The notes: a model not told the origin generated them from the letters alone. Shown: positions 26,104 through 35,315, numbered from the stretch's first letter. The stretch is DNA of 64,000 nucleotides from Synoicihabitans lomoniglobus (GCF_029023725.1 NZ_CP119075.1:367501-431500); one strand, 5' to 3'. Numbers and translations are program-made.

Positions 26104-28110
26104 ATGCTCGATTCGATCCAAGTCATCATCCCCGCCCTCGATGAAGCATCGACCATTGGGGACGTGGTATCCGAACTGCGGGCACAAGGGCTGACGCGCA
26201 TTCGCGTGGTCGACAACGGCAGCTGCGATGCGACCGCGGACGTGGCCCGGGCGGCGGGCGCGGACGTGTTGTCCGAGCCGGTGGCCGGTTACGGTCAGGC
26301 CTGTTGGACGGGATATCAGCAGTTGGACGATGCGGTCGAGTGGGTGCTGTTTTGCGATGCCGATGGCAGTGATGACATTGGCGATGCGGCGCGTATGATC
26401 GCGGCAGCGGCGAAAGGGGCGGATTTTGTGTTGGGGGACCGACGAGCACGACCGGAAGCGCGGGCGGTCATGACCCCCGTGCAGCGTTTCGGCAACGGGT
26501 TGGCCACGACGTTGATGCGCTGGGGCTGGGGGCAGCGGTATGGCGACCTGGGACCGTTGCGGTTGATTCGTCGATCCCTGCTCGAACGCATCAACATGCG
26601 CGATCGCGGATTTGGTTGGACCATCGAGATGCAGGTTCGAGCGGTGGAGGAAGGGGCGCGAATCGTGGAGCTGCCGGTGGGTTACCAGCGACGGGGCGGG
26701 GGGCGTTCCAAAATTTCGGGCACGATCCGTGGGAGTGTCGCGGCGGGGACCATCATCCTCACCACCTTGGCTTCACTTTGGTCGGCGCGCGCTACACTCG
26801 GTGGAGTTTTGCGCTACAAGGCGGGCGGAGTCGTGCTGCTGGCGGGAGCGGTGATGATGGCGAGGTTCGGCGGTTTTGCCGCGGTGGGCACGGTGCCATG
26901 GTTTTTGTTCGCGGCGGCGGTGATGAGCCTGGGATGGGCGTGGGCGGGGCGACCGCCGCAGCTGCCGATCGCGTGGTTTTGGGCGGTAGCGGTGGGAGCG
27001 CGGGTGTTGTTGCTGCCCATGTATCCGGGTGACGATGTTTGGCGTTATCTGTGGGAAGGGCGGATGCAGTCGGCCGGATTTTCGCCGTATCTGCATTCCC
27101 CGGACGATCCGCTGTTGGTCACGTGGCGGGATGGCACCTGGCCGTTGATCAATCACGCAAATGCCTCGGCCATTTATCCGCCGATCGCGCAGCTGGTGCT
27201 GCGCATGATCGCGGCAATCTCCGTGTCGGTAGGGGCCATGAAGATCGCATTCGTGGTGGCGGACCTCGCAACGATCTGGCTGTTGGCCCGGCGGTTCGGC
27301 CGTGGTGCCACGCTCGTCTACGCTTGGAATCCCCTCGTGATTTACGTGGGGGCGGGTGGGGCGCACTACGAACCCGTGTTGATGCTCGCCCTGGTGGCGG
27401 GCTGGCTGGCGCTGCTCCCGCCCGTTTGTCACCCAATAGGTGACAAACGCGCTGAGGTGGAGGTGGAGGCGGTGGCCCCGGCGCGACGGTGGGCGGGAGC
27501 ATGGTGGCTGGGGGTGGCGGCGGGTCTGAAATGGATCACGGCGCCGTTGGTGGTTTGGTATGCCTGGTCGCGGGTGCGGGTGCAGGATTGGCGAGGAGCA
27601 GGGCTGTTCGGGTTGATCGCCGTCGCGCCGCTCGGTCTGGCGCTGTGGTGGTTCAAGTGGGACTTTGGCCGGATCGGACCCTTGGCACCCCAGGACTATG
27701 TGGCGTGGGCGCGGACCGCCGAACTGGTGCCGTGGTTGCTGGAGCAAGCGTGGTCGGCGAGTGCTTACCAAAACGGCCTGATTCTGGCGGTGTTCGCGCC
27801 GGTGTCGGTTTGGTTGTTTTTTCGGGCCCGCACGCTGACGCGCTTTGCGGAGTCCTTCCTGTTCGCGTTGCTCGTGTTTTCGCCATCGGTGCACGCGTGG
27901 TATTTTGTGTGGTTGGTGCCGCTGGCGGTGGCGACCCGCAACCTGGGCACCCTGCTGGTGAGTGTGAGTGGGTTCAGCTATTTTTGGTTGTGGGAGACTC
28001 AAGCTCGAACGGGGGAGTGGATCCACTCTCCGGTGGAGAAGGTGATACTCTGGGGACCGCTGCTCGCGGGTTATGCCTGGAGCCGCTGGCGGGAAGGAAA
28101 GACAGCATGA
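26104..28110 (+). CDS. GT2 glycosyltransferase fused to a multi-pass GT-C-like domain
   Basis: A 668-residue protein in two parts. Residues 1-235 form a dolichol-phosphate-mannose-synthase-like GT2 domain: VIIPALDEASTIGDVV, RVVDNGSCDAT, FCDADGSDD (the DxD-like metal site) and GFGWTIEMQVRA. Residues about 240-660 are a polytopic membrane domain with the acidic loop PGDDVWRYLWEGRM typical of GT87/GT-C polyprenol-phosphate-sugar transferases, and WNPLVIY. It could make a lipid-linked sugar and then use it on the other side of the membrane. A 25-base palindrome lies in frame within the codons for the loop PPVCHPIGDKRAEVE, looking like an insertion. Its stop overlaps the next start (ATGA). Confidence 0.85.
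   Translation: MLDSIQVIIPALDEASTIGDVVSELRAQGLTRIRVVDNGSCDATADVARAAGADVLSEPVAGYGQACWTGYQQLDDAVEWVLFCDADGSDDIGDAARMIAAAAKGADFVLGDRRARPEARAVMTPVQRFGNGLATTLMRWGWGQRYGDLGPLRLIRRSLLERINMRDRGFGWTIEMQVRAVEEGARIVELPVGYQRRGGGRSKISGTIRGSVAAGTIILTTLASLWSARATLGGVLRYKAGGVVLLAGAVMMARFGGFAAVGTVPWFLFAAAVMSLGWAWAGRPPQLPIAWFWAVAVGARVLLLPMYPGDDVWRYLWEGRMQSAGFSPYLHSPDDPLLVTWRDGTWPLINHANASAIYPPIAQLVLRMIAAISVSVGAMKIAFVVADLATIWLLARRFGRGATLVYAWNPLVIYVGAGGAHYEPVLMLALVAGWLALLPPVCHPIGDKRAEVEVEAVAPARRWAGAWWLGVAAGLKWITAPLVVWYAWSRVRVQDWRGAGLFGLIAVAPLGLALWWFKWDFGRIGPLAPQDYVAWARTAELVPWLLEQAWSASAYQNGLILAVFAPVSVWLFFRARTLTRFAESFLFALLVFSPSVHAWYFVWLVPLAVATRNLGTLLVSVSGFSYFWLWETQARTGEWIHSPVEKVILWGPLLAGYAWSRWREGKTA
27424..27448. repeat. 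Palindrome GTTTGTCACC-N5-GGTGACAAAC inside a coding region
   Basis: Perfect 10-5-10 inverted repeat located within the GT2/GT-C gene, encoding VCHPIGDKR in frame. A near copy occurs at 57653-57673 between genes, and a related ACC-N5-GGT palindrome lies at 55646-55668. Confidence 0.7.
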
Positions 28111-28709
28111 CGCCCACGGTTTTGATTTTTTTGAAAGCGCCGGTGGCCGGGGCAGTGAAGACCCGACTGGCGGTGGATGTGGGCGAAGCGGAGGCGTTGC
28201 GGATTTACCGCTGGCTGGCCGAGCGCCAATTGGCGGCGATTCCGTCGACCTGGCCGGTGGAAGTGCATTTCTCTCCGGCACCGGCGGCAGCGGAAATGAA
28301 GGCGTGGTTGGGAGAGGCGAAGGGCCGGACGTTTTGGCCGCAGGTCGAGGCCGGACTGGGCGAGCGGTTGCGTCATGCGATGGCGGGCGCGTTCGCGCGG
28401 TCGGCCGAGGCGGTGTTTCTGATCGGCGGCGATTGTCCGGGATTGAATGCGAAGGTCCTGAATCGGGCCCGGGACGCGTTGCGCGAGCACGATGTGGTGA
28501 TGGGCCCGGCGTGCGACGGCGGCTATTACCTGTTGGGGATGACGACCGCTCGACCGGAACTCCTGCATGATATCGCGTGGAGCTCTGACCGGGTGGCGTC
28601 GCAGACCCGCCAACGCGTCGAGGCGGCGGGACTTGCGCTGGCGGAACTGAATCCGTTGCGTGACGTCGATCGCTTGGCCGACTGGCGGGCGGTGGAACGC
28701 CGGGATTAG
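28107..28709 (+). CDS. DUF2064 / TIGR04282-family glycosyltransferase-like protein
   Basis: A 200-residue GT-A-fold protein of the DUF2064 group. Conserved features: VLIFLKAPVAGAVKTRLA at the N-terminus (nucleotide-binding loop), IGGDCPGLN (metal/nucleotide site), MGPACDGGYYLLGM and DIAWSSDRV. Family members are often called selenium- or radical-SAM-associated transferases; their reaction is uncharacterised, although the fold resembles nucleotidyltransferases. The ATG at 28107 overlaps the stop of the GT2/GT-C gene, so it is part of that operon. It probably helps supply or transfer the sugar used by the neighbouring membrane glycosyltransferases, but this is inference. Confidence 0.88.
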   Translation: MTPTVLIFLKAPVAGAVKTRLAVDVGEAEALRIYRWLAERQLAAIPSTWPVEVHFSPAPAAAEMKAWLGEAKGRTFWPQVEAGLGERLRHAMAGAFARSAEAVFLIGGDCPGLNAKVLNRARDALREHDVVMGPACDGGYYLLGMTTARPELLHDIAWSSDRVASQTRQRVEAAGLALAELNPLRDVDRLADWRAVERRD

Positions 28710-28731
28710 TCACCAGTTGCATTGAACTCTG

Positions 28732-30243
28732 GTGGAACTGAAGCTTCGTCTGCCCGTGGATTCCCGCCCCGCTAACATTTCACCGTTTTCCCGTCCGATC
28801 CCGTGGTGGCGGCAGCTGCGGTTTCGGGCGACGTTGGCCATGGTCAGTCTGTCGCTGCTGGTGGCGGGGGCGTTGTTTGTGACCAACTACGTGTTCGGTC
28901 GCTCGGAGCTGTTAAAACAGTTTCAGGAGCGGGTGGAAACGATTGCCGGCACGGGGGCGGTGGCGATCCAGGGGGACCTTTTGGAGAGTATCGAATTCCA
29001 GTTGGACTACCTGACGGATGAGTTTCAGGACTCCCGCGCGATTCTGGAGGAAATCAGGCAACGCAACCGGCTGAGTCACGAGGAGATCTATATTTTACGA
29101 CCGGTCAGCCGGGAGGATTTGTTTGAAACTGAGTTTGTGGTGATGACCGCCGAGGAGCCGTATATCGCGAATCGCTACCAAATCAGAGAGCAGAACCGCC
29201 AGGCCTACCTGCGCGCTTTGCAAAAGGGCGAAGTGACCTCGACCGGAATTTATGAGTCGGATGTCGGGGAGTGGATCAGTGCTTATTCCCCGATCAAAAA
29301 TCGGTTGGGGGAAATCATCGCGGTCTTGGAAGTCGATGCGCAGGTGCAGCGCTATGATCGCGCCTTGCGCGACAAGATATTGATCGAGGCCACGGTGACC
29401 GGACTCGCGCTGGCCATTGCGCTGATGGCCGTGCTCTTCCTGACCCGGCAATTGACCCGGGACATCGGCAAACTCGTCATGGCGATGAGGCGATTCGAGC
29501 GCGGAGAAACCAACGTGCAACTGCAGCTCGATTCGCGGGATGAAATCGCAGCGATGGCGGAGACATTTAACGGGATGGCCTATTCGGTGGGGGAAAAATT
29601 GAAGCTTCTGCCGTTTGTTTCCCAGTTCACGGCGCATGCGGTGGAGAAGAGTCGCTACGTGGAAAACTGGCTGGAGGGTCAGGAGCAGGAGGCCGCCATT
29701 TTGATCACCGACGTGCGAGGCTTCACGCGCTCGGCGGAAGACATGGCGCCGGATGAACTGCTGCGCCAACTCAACGAGTTGCTGGCACTGCAGACCGAGG
29801 TGGTGCTCGCCCACGGCGGCGACGTCGACAAGTTCATGGGGGACTCGGTGCTGGCGGTTTTCTCGGGCGGGGCGGACTGTTTGCAGCGGGCGGTGATGTG
29901 CGGGCGGGAACTGCTTTCCCGGGTGCAGCAACGCACGAACGAATGGCCGCAGAATTGGGCCTTGGGGGCCGCCGTTAATTATGGCCGCGTCGTCGTCGGA
30001 GCGGTCGGTTCTCAAGCGCGCCGCGACTACACCGTGATTGGCAACCCCGTGAACTCGGCGGCGCACCTGTGCGCGGCCGCCCGTCAATGGGAACTGCTGT
30101 TGCCACCGGGACTGTGGGAGCAGTTGCCGATGGAATTGAAAAATTTATTCCCCGAGGAGGTCGGCGTGCGAACCAAGCATGAACAGAACGATCGTCCCAT
30201 GCGTTCCCATCGCCGCAATGATGTAACCCAGACGCCGTGGTGA
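28732..30243 (+). CDS. Membrane-bound class III adenylate/guanylate cyclase with HAMP
   Basis: A 503-residue membrane cyclase. TM1 (about 38-60; ATLAMVSLSLLVAGALFVT), a periplasmic sensor of ~150 residues (YESDVGEWISAYSPIKN is dCache-like), TM2 (about 215-238), and HAMP (QLTRDIGKLVMAMRRF). The cyclase domain (about 315-460) has metal Asp in LITDVRGFTRSAEDM, KFMGDSVLAVFSGG and DYTVIGNPVNSAAHL; the Lys and Thr positions fit bacterial adenylate cyclases. It sits between two glycosyltransferase-type genes and its TGA overlaps the GTG of the next gene, so it is probably translated together with it. The GTG at 28732 is the only start before the membrane segment that fits. Confidence 0.9.
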   Translation: MELKLRLPVDSRPANISPFSRPIPWWRQLRFRATLAMVSLSLLVAGALFVTNYVFGRSELLKQFQERVETIAGTGAVAIQGDLLESIEFQLDYLTDEFQDSRAILEEIRQRNRLSHEEIYILRPVSREDLFETEFVVMTAEEPYIANRYQIREQNRQAYLRALQKGEVTSTGIYESDVGEWISAYSPIKNRLGEIIAVLEVDAQVQRYDRALRDKILIEATVTGLALAIALMAVLFLTRQLTRDIGKLVMAMRRFERGETNVQLQLDSRDEIAAMAETFNGMAYSVGEKLKLLPFVSQFTAHAVEKSRYVENWLEGQEQEAAILITDVRGFTRSAEDMAPDELLRQLNELLALQTEVVLAHGGDVDKFMGDSVLAVFSGGADCLQRAVMCGRELLSRVQQRTNEWPQNWALGAAVNYGRVVVGAVGSQARRDYTVIGNPVNSAAHLCAAARQWELLLPPGLWEQLPMELKNLFPEEVGVRTKHEQNDRPMRSHRRNDVTQTPW

Positions 30244-31520
30244 GCTGGTGGCGCAATCCCTTCCTGCGTGTGCATGTTGGCGGTGCGGTGGCGTGCGCTT
30301 TTTACGTGTGGCTGGCAACGCAAGCGGATGTCGGAGAGGCGCGGGGAGGGTTGGCGCTGGCGTTGGTGGTGGGGTGGCTGATGACCGGTTGGGCCGCGGC
30401 GGCGACCAGTGAATCGCGGTCCCTGCGGCAGGCCGTCGTGGTGTGGGCGCTGGCGTTTCGGCTCGCCGGGGTGGGCACGGAGCCGACGTGGGAGGACGAC
30501 TATCACCGGTATCTTTGGGATGGATACCAAACCCTCACGACGGGGAATCCCTATGCGGAAGCCCCGGCCCATTTTTTTGGCCGGGACGACGGCATGCCGG
30601 TCGCGGTGGCCCGGCAGCTGGATGGGATCAATCATCCGCACTTGACCACGGTTTACAGTCCGGTGCCGCAAGCCGTCTTTGCGGCGGCGGCGGCGTTGGC
30701 GCCCGGAAGTTTTCTCGTATTGAAACTCCTGTTACTGCTGATCGAGGCGGTGGGGTGGTGGAGCTTGCGCCGCGTGCTGGGCTGGCGCGGCTGGGTGTTG
30801 GCCTGGTGGTGTCCGCTGGCGGTGACGGAGTTTGCCTTCGCCGGTCATCCCGAGGCGATCGGAGTGGCGACGATGGCGATGGCGTTGGCCATGTGGCAGC
30901 GGGGCCGGGCGGGGCGTTGCGGGGCCTGGGTGGCTTTGGCGACGGCGACCAAACCGCTGGGGGCGGTGATGGCACCGTTTGCGGTGGGTCGATTCGGCTG
31001 GGCCGCGATTGTCGGCGGTGTGACGGTGTGGGCCGCCTGCTACGTGCCCTGGTGGGCACAGGGCACGACGGCGGAGTGGCCGGCGCTGCGATTCATGGCC
31101 GGGTATTTTGAATATAACTCCACCGGCTACGCGTTGTTGGCGCTGGTATTGCCGACGAAGGCGGCGCATATGACGGCGGCGGCGCTGGTGGTGGGATTCG
31201 GCGGATGGACCTGGGTCAACTGGATGAGGGGTGATCGTGGGGGTTGGCCGCCTTACGCCTCAATTCTGGGAGTCGCGTTTCTGTGCGCTCCCGTGATGAA
31301 CCCCTGGTATGCGCTGTGGCTGCTCCCCATCATGACGGTGCGACCAACCGGGTGGGGCATCGGTGTTCTTTTGGCGGTGCCGTTGGCGTATACCCACGGT
31401 TGGGGCGATCCGGGAGGGGCGGGCACCAACTACACTCATCCGGCTTGGACGCGACCGTTGGAGATCGTGGTCGTGCTGGGAGCGATGTGGTGGGCGCGGC
31501 GGTGGCCGCGAACGGACTAG
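30237..31520 (+). CDS. Polytopic GT-C-like glycosyltransferase
   Basis: A 427-residue integral membrane protein with about ten hydrophobic segments. The acidic first-loop motif WEDDYHRYLWDGYQT is the same as DDVWRYLWEGRM in the fusion protein at 26104, and NPYAEAP and TVYSPVPQAVF match the following region, so the two are paralogous. This places it in the GT87/mannosyltransferase-like GT-C superfamily using polyprenyl-phosphate sugars. The start is GTG at 30237 or 30240; the latter forms a GTGA overlap with the cyclase stop. It is convergent with an outer-membrane protein gene whose 3' end overlaps by four bases. The acceptor is unknown. Confidence 0.8.
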   Translation: MVSWWRNPFLRVHVGGAVACAFYVWLATQADVGEARGGLALALVVGWLMTGWAAAATSESRSLRQAVVVWALAFRLAGVGTEPTWEDDYHRYLWDGYQTLTTGNPYAEAPAHFFGRDDGMPVAVARQLDGINHPHLTTVYSPVPQAVFAAAAALAPGSFLVLKLLLLLIEAVGWWSLRRVLGWRGWVLAWWCPLAVTEFAFAGHPEAIGVATMAMALAMWQRGRAGRCGAWVALATATKPLGAVMAPFAVGRFGWAAIVGGVTVWAACYVPWWAQGTTAEWPALRFMAGYFEYNSTGYALLALVLPTKAAHMTAAALVVGFGGWTWVNWMRGDRGGWPPYASILGVAFLCAPVMNPWYALWLLPIMTVRPTGWGIGVLLAVPLAYTHGWGDPGGAGTNYTHPAWTRPLEIVVVLGAMWWARRWPRTD

Positions 31521-32377
31521 AACGAGAAACTGGCCGCGGTCACCACGACGTTTTTCTTCGGAGTGTTTTCGCCGTCGAGTGTGCGGGCGTAGCCCAAGCT
31601 GAGGGTCGACGCCGGACGCCATGCCCAAGTCACTCCGACCTCGGCGGTCCGGTTTTTCTCCCGCACGTCCGTGAACCGATCGAGACTGAAGCCGGGGCCG
31701 AGGATATCGATGCCGCCGACGGATTGTTTCTCCCGCAAACCGGCGGACCAGGTGAATGCGCCGGTGATTTTGTAGGCGCCGAGACTGGCCTCCCATTCGT
31801 CGGGAGTGGAGGAGTTCAACCAGCGGTAGGCGAAGTCGCCGTAGAGCCCGGCGTTGGCGCCGAGGAAGATCTTGCCAAATTTGAAGCCGAGTTCCCAACC
31901 ATCGGCTCCATCGGAAACCGCGTTGAGGAAGCCGGTGTCGTAGTTGCCAGCGATGATGGCTCCCGCGCGCAGTGTAAGCGTCGGCATGCTTTCGTTGACG
32001 CTGGTGAATTCGTCCACCAACCGCCACGAGACGCCCAGGCGCGTGTCCATCGTGCCATCGCGTGTGTTGGTGTTGTCCTGGGTCAGCGTGTAGGGACCGA
32101 GCGGGCCGCCCTGGTAGTTGACGATCGAATACCCGACGGTGAGATCGACGGCGACATCGGTGGTCACGCCGTATTCGGCCTCCAGGGCCACGGAGGTCTG
32201 GGTGAGATTTCCGGGCAGAGTCGCCGCCGTGTCGTCGAACCAGAAATCGGTCGCCCATTGCACGGAGGCCACCGGCTGAAGATTACCCGTGCCGGGCGTG
32301 GGCAGATAGGCGGTGGAGGCGTTGAGCCCCGCGGTTACCAGCGTGCCGAGTAGTAGGGTGAGGTTGAAACGGTTCAT
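31517..32377 (-). CDS. Outer-membrane beta-barrel protein (porin/transporter-like)
   Basis: A 286-residue exported protein: signal peptide MNRFNLTLLLGTLVTAGLNA, then alternating beta strands with aromatic girdle residues and a terminal Phe (TAASFSF), the pattern of outer-membrane barrels. The motifs WATDFWFDD, VALEAEYGVTTDVAVDLTVG and LGVSWRLVDE are like the 'transporter'/DUF-type small porin families that model aromatic or hydrocarbon porins. No plug is present. It overlaps by four bases the small secreted protein upstream (ATGA), implying co-translation. The substrate is unknown. Confidence 0.75.
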   Translation of the reverse strand: MNRFNLTLLLGTLVTAGLNASTAYLPTPGTGNLQPVASVQWATDFWFDDTAATLPGNLTQTSVALEAEYGVTTDVAVDLTVGYSIVNYQGGPLGPYTLTQDNTNTRDGTMDTRLGVSWRLVDEFTSVNESMPTLTLRAGAIIAGNYDTGFLNAVSDGADGWELGFKFGKIFLGANAGLYGDFAYRWLNSSTPDEWEASLGAYKITGAFTWSAGLREKQSVGGIDILGPGFSLDRFTDVREKNRTAEVGVTWAWRPASTLSLGYARTLDGENTPKKNVVVTAASFSF

Positions 32378-32754
32378 GCCTTGCCCTCCGTGACGCGGAA
32401 GCGGAGGCGGAGATAGTAGAGCAACGCATCCACGCTTTCCTGGTTCAAATCCCGGGCGAGGGCGGGAACGTCGAGTTGCGATTGGGCGCGCTCAGGAATG
32501 TGCCCGACGACGGATTCGAGCCGTTCGCGAGTGTGGCTGATGCGGGTCGAATCAGGAGACGGCGTCGACTTAATCGACGCCCGACCGGTATAGATGGATT
32601 TGCCCAGGTTGTAGGCCACCGAGTCGATGCTCTGCGTGACATCCGACCGTAGCCGTGGCGGCGCGGGCGGATAAGTGCCCGAGGCCAGAACGACGGGAGT
32701 GCCCGTGAGCAGCCCCATCGCGATCAAAGTCGTGGTCCGTCGTAGCAACAGCAT
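32374..32754 (-). CDS. Small exported protein resembling a haem-less cytochrome c
   Basis: A 126-residue protein with a signal peptide (LIAMGLLTGTPVVLASG). The mature part has YNLGKSIYTGRASI and a C-terminal helix ESVDALLYYLRLRF, which remind me of the first and last helices of small cytochromes c (GKaiYxG..., al..YL...), but there is no CxxCH haem motif. It could be a cytochrome-fold protein that has lost haem, or something unrelated. The ATG at 32754 is used; an upstream extension to 32853 would overlap pyruvate kinase. It is coupled by a four-base overlap to the outer-membrane protein gene. Confidence 0.6.
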   Translation of the reverse strand: MLLLRRTTTLIAMGLLTGTPVVLASGTYPPAPPRLRSDVTQSIDSVAYNLGKSIYTGRASIKSTPSPDSTRISHTRERLESVVGHIPERAQSQLDVPALARDLNQESVDALLYYLRLRFRVTEGKA

Positions 32755-32849
32755 GGAGTTACAGGGAGTGCCCCGGCGTGAATCCGTCAACCGGAGGAGA
32801 CTACTTAGTGTTTCGGGAAGCGGAGTCTGATTCCGGTGGGCGTGAGATT

Positions 32850-34289
32850 TCAACGCACCGTGCGCAACTGCACGCTTTCCACAAAGCGGTCATGGGAAAG
32901 AATATCGGTCGCGACGATCAATTTGTCGCCGACTTGGACCCGACCTTCGCGACGCAGCAGCCGGATGGCGTTGTCGATGGTGTCGTTGGGGTCCGAGGCG
33001 AGCGGCATGACAAAGGGTTCCACGCCGCGCAACAGGCGCAGATGCCGCAGGGTTTGCACCGAATTGGTCATGGCAAAAATCGGGGCCCGGGCGGGCCGCA
33101 GCGCGGCGAGGGCGGCGGCCATGAAACCACGCCGGGTGAAGGTGAGGATGGCGCTGTTGGGCAGTTCGTTGGCGAGCACGACCGCGGACTGCAGCACTTT
33201 GACTTTTTCGCCGGTCAATAGGGCCGGCTCTTTGAATACGAGGTCACCTTCGGCTTCGATGCGACGGGCGACGCGATCGAGCGTATCGATGCATTCGAGC
33301 GGGTATTTGCCGATCGTGGTCTCACCGGAGAGCATCACACAATCGGCTTCTTCGTAGACGGCATTGGCCACGTCGGTGACTTCGGCGCGGGTGGGGACCG
33401 GCGATGAGATCATCGATTCGAGCATGTGCGTGGCGATGATCACGGCCCGGCCCCGGTCGAAGCAGGCGCGCACCGCCCGGCGCTGGATGACGGGGAGTTC
33501 CTCGATGGGACACTCAATGCCGAGATCGCCCCGTGCGACCATCAGCGCGTCGCATTCATGGATAATGTCGTCCAGATTGGTGATCGCTGACTGGTCCTCG
33601 ATCTTGGCGATGATGCGCGCCTTGGAGTTGTTGGACTTCAGAAAATCGCGCAGCGCCACGATGTCCTTGCCTTCGCGGACGAAGGACAGGGCGACGAAAT
33701 CGACTCCGGCCTCGATGCCGACCAGCGTGTCGCGCCGGTCTTTTTCGGTGAACGCGGGCAGGCTGACTTTCACCCCGGGGAGGTTGATGTGGCGACGGGA
33801 GGTGAGCTGACCGGTGATCAACACCTTGCAGCGGATGCGGCGGTCGATTTTCTCCAGCACCTCAAAGCGCATGAGGCCGTTGTCGACGAGGACGATGTCA
33901 CCAATGGCGATGTCGTTGACGAGGTTCTCGTAGTTGACGCCGACGGAGCGGACCTCCTCAGGGCTGTCCCCGGGTCCGCCGGGGCGCACGGTGAAATCGA
34001 AGGTCTCGCCGGCCATCAGTTCGATGGGGGCTTCGACGTCACCGGTGCGAATCTCCGGTCCCTTGATGTCCATCATGATCCCGATCTCACGACCGACTTT
34101 TTCGGAAACCTGGCGAATTCGCGCAACCATCTCGCGAACCCATTCGTGGCTGGCGTGCGCCATGTTCAAACGGGCGACGTCGGCGCCGCCGCGAATGAGT
34201 TTTTCGAGCATTTCCTCACTCGCCGTGGCGGGGCCGAGGGTGAAAATGATTTTGGTGCACCGGGTGCGTCGCGGGGCTGCTGCGGTCAT
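32850..34289 (-). CDS. pyk: Pyruvate kinase
   Basis: Glycolytic enzyme converting phosphoenolpyruvate and ADP to pyruvate and ATP; 479 residues, the usual length. Visible motifs: RCTKIIFTLGPAT (N-terminal substrate loop), ARLNMAH, MMDIKGPEIRTG, DFVALSFVREGKD, the signature IIAKIEDQSAITNLDDI with the catalytic Lys, VARGDLGIECP, IATHMLESMI and ADCVMLSGETTIGKYP. The C-terminal allosteric domain is complete to the end. Cytoplasmic. It is preceded by an MBL hydrolase gene in divergent-free, same-strand order at 34368 downstream numbering, with only short spacing, but no pathway link is evident. Confidence 0.97.
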   Translation of the reverse strand: MTAAAPRRTRCTKIIFTLGPATASEEMLEKLIRGGADVARLNMAHASHEWVREMVARIRQVSEKVGREIGIMMDIKGPEIRTGDVEAPIELMAGETFDFTVRPGGPGDSPEEVRSVGVNYENLVNDIAIGDIVLVDNGLMRFEVLEKIDRRIRCKVLITGQLTSRRHINLPGVKVSLPAFTEKDRRDTLVGIEAGVDFVALSFVREGKDIVALRDFLKSNNSKARIIAKIEDQSAITNLDDIIHECDALMVARGDLGIECPIEELPVIQRRAVRACFDRGRAVIIATHMLESMISSPVPTRAEVTDVANAVYEEADCVMLSGETTIGKYPLECIDTLDRVARRIEAEGDLVFKEPALLTGEKVKVLQSAVVLANELPNSAILTFTRRGFMAAALAALRPARAPIFAMTNSVQTLRHLRLLRGVEPFVMPLASDPNDTIDNAIRLLRREGRVQVGDKLIVATDILSHDRFVESVQLRTVR

Positions 34290-34367
34290 ATAAGGGTCAC
34301 ATCATGAATCCCCGGGGATCGCTCGCAATGGCCATTCCTCGTCTAACCGGTGACAATTGAGTATCCT

Positions 34368-35168
34368 TCAACCCAGTTCCAAAAACGGGGTGCCTTCGCC
34401 TGGTCCGACGATGGAAAAGGTGCAGCCGGTCAGTCGGGATCGGATCTCTGCCATGGCGGATTCCACGGCCGTGAGCGAATTGCAGTCACGGGAGAGGTGG
34501 GTGAGGCAAACGTGTCGCCAGTGCGGGCTCGCAATCTCGGTCAGGATTTCACGGCACCCATCGTTGGACAGGTGTCCATGCCGGCCGGAGATCCGCTGCT
34601 TGGTCGACCACGGTCGTTTGTGGTCGGCTTCGAGCAATTGCGCGCAGTGGTTGGATTCGATGGCGATGAAGTCGACCTCGCGGATGCGTTCCCGAACATG
34701 ACGCGGGATGTGTCCCAGATCGGTCAACCACGCCAGTGAGCGCCGAGGCGCAAACAGGTCGTCCGCGTTCCCGGTGGTGAAGACAAAGCCCACGGGTTCC
34801 TGGGCGTCGTGCGGGACCGCGAAGGCGTCGACTTCCAAGTCACGGTAGCGAAAGCGCGAGCCGGTTTGAAACACCTGCCAGGTCGGCCGCACGGCGAGTT
34901 TGGTCTGCACGGCGCGGGCGGTCGGGGCGTTGGCAAACAAGGTCAGGTGCGCGTGCTTCTTGGTGATGGTGTTGAGCCCAGCCGTGTGATCCCCGTGCTC
35001 GTGGGTCACGAAAATTGCGTCGATGTCCTCCATACGGGTATCGGCTTCCCGGAGCAGCTGGGTGAGTTTGCGCCCGGAAAATCCCGCGTCGATGAGCACC
35101 CGCGCCGATTCCGTCTCCACGAGGGCGGCATTGCCCGAGCTGCCACTGCCAAGAATCCGAATACGCAT
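34368..35168 (-). CDS. MBL-fold metallo-hydrolase (YycJ-like)
   Basis: A 266-residue metallo-beta-lactamase-fold hydrolase. It starts at MRIRILGSGSSGNAALVE (ATG at 35168), and carries the metal site THEHGDHTAGL with downstream His and Asp in SNHCAQLL and LTHLSRDC. This is the YycJ/WalJ-type family, seen with WalRK in Firmicutes and also as stand-alone proteins elsewhere; a nuclease or phosphodiesterase activity is likely. A longer frame reaches 35210 but adds nothing conserved. It is upstream of pyruvate kinase on the same strand, 78 bases away. Confidence 0.9.
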   Translation of the reverse strand: MRIRILGSGSSGNAALVETESARVLIDAGFSGRKLTQLLREADTRMEDIDAIFVTHEHGDHTAGLNTITKKHAHLTLFANAPTARAVQTKLAVRPTWQVFQTGSRFRYRDLEVDAFAVPHDAQEPVGFVFTTGNADDLFAPRRSLAWLTDLGHIPRHVRERIREVDFIAIESNHCAQLLEADHKRPWSTKQRISGRHGHLSNDGCREILTEIASPHWRHVCLTHLSRDCNSLTAVESAMAEIRSRLTGCTFSIVGPGEGTPFLELG

Positions 35169-35315
35169 CGCCATCAAGGTGGCATGATGGCGAGGCGGGA
35201 GGAGTCGCAAGGGTTTTTGCGAGTCGGACTGACCGGGCGCTTGAGGATCGACGAGAATCTGCCGTTCGTGGCAGGCTTAGGCTTCACCCCCATTCCGCAC
35301 CTCGCCCCAAATTAA

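Noticed and set aside
26773-28722. 649-residue Pro/Arg-rich minus-strand frame
   Set aside because: Antisense to the glycosyltransferase and DUF2064 genes and of low complexity.
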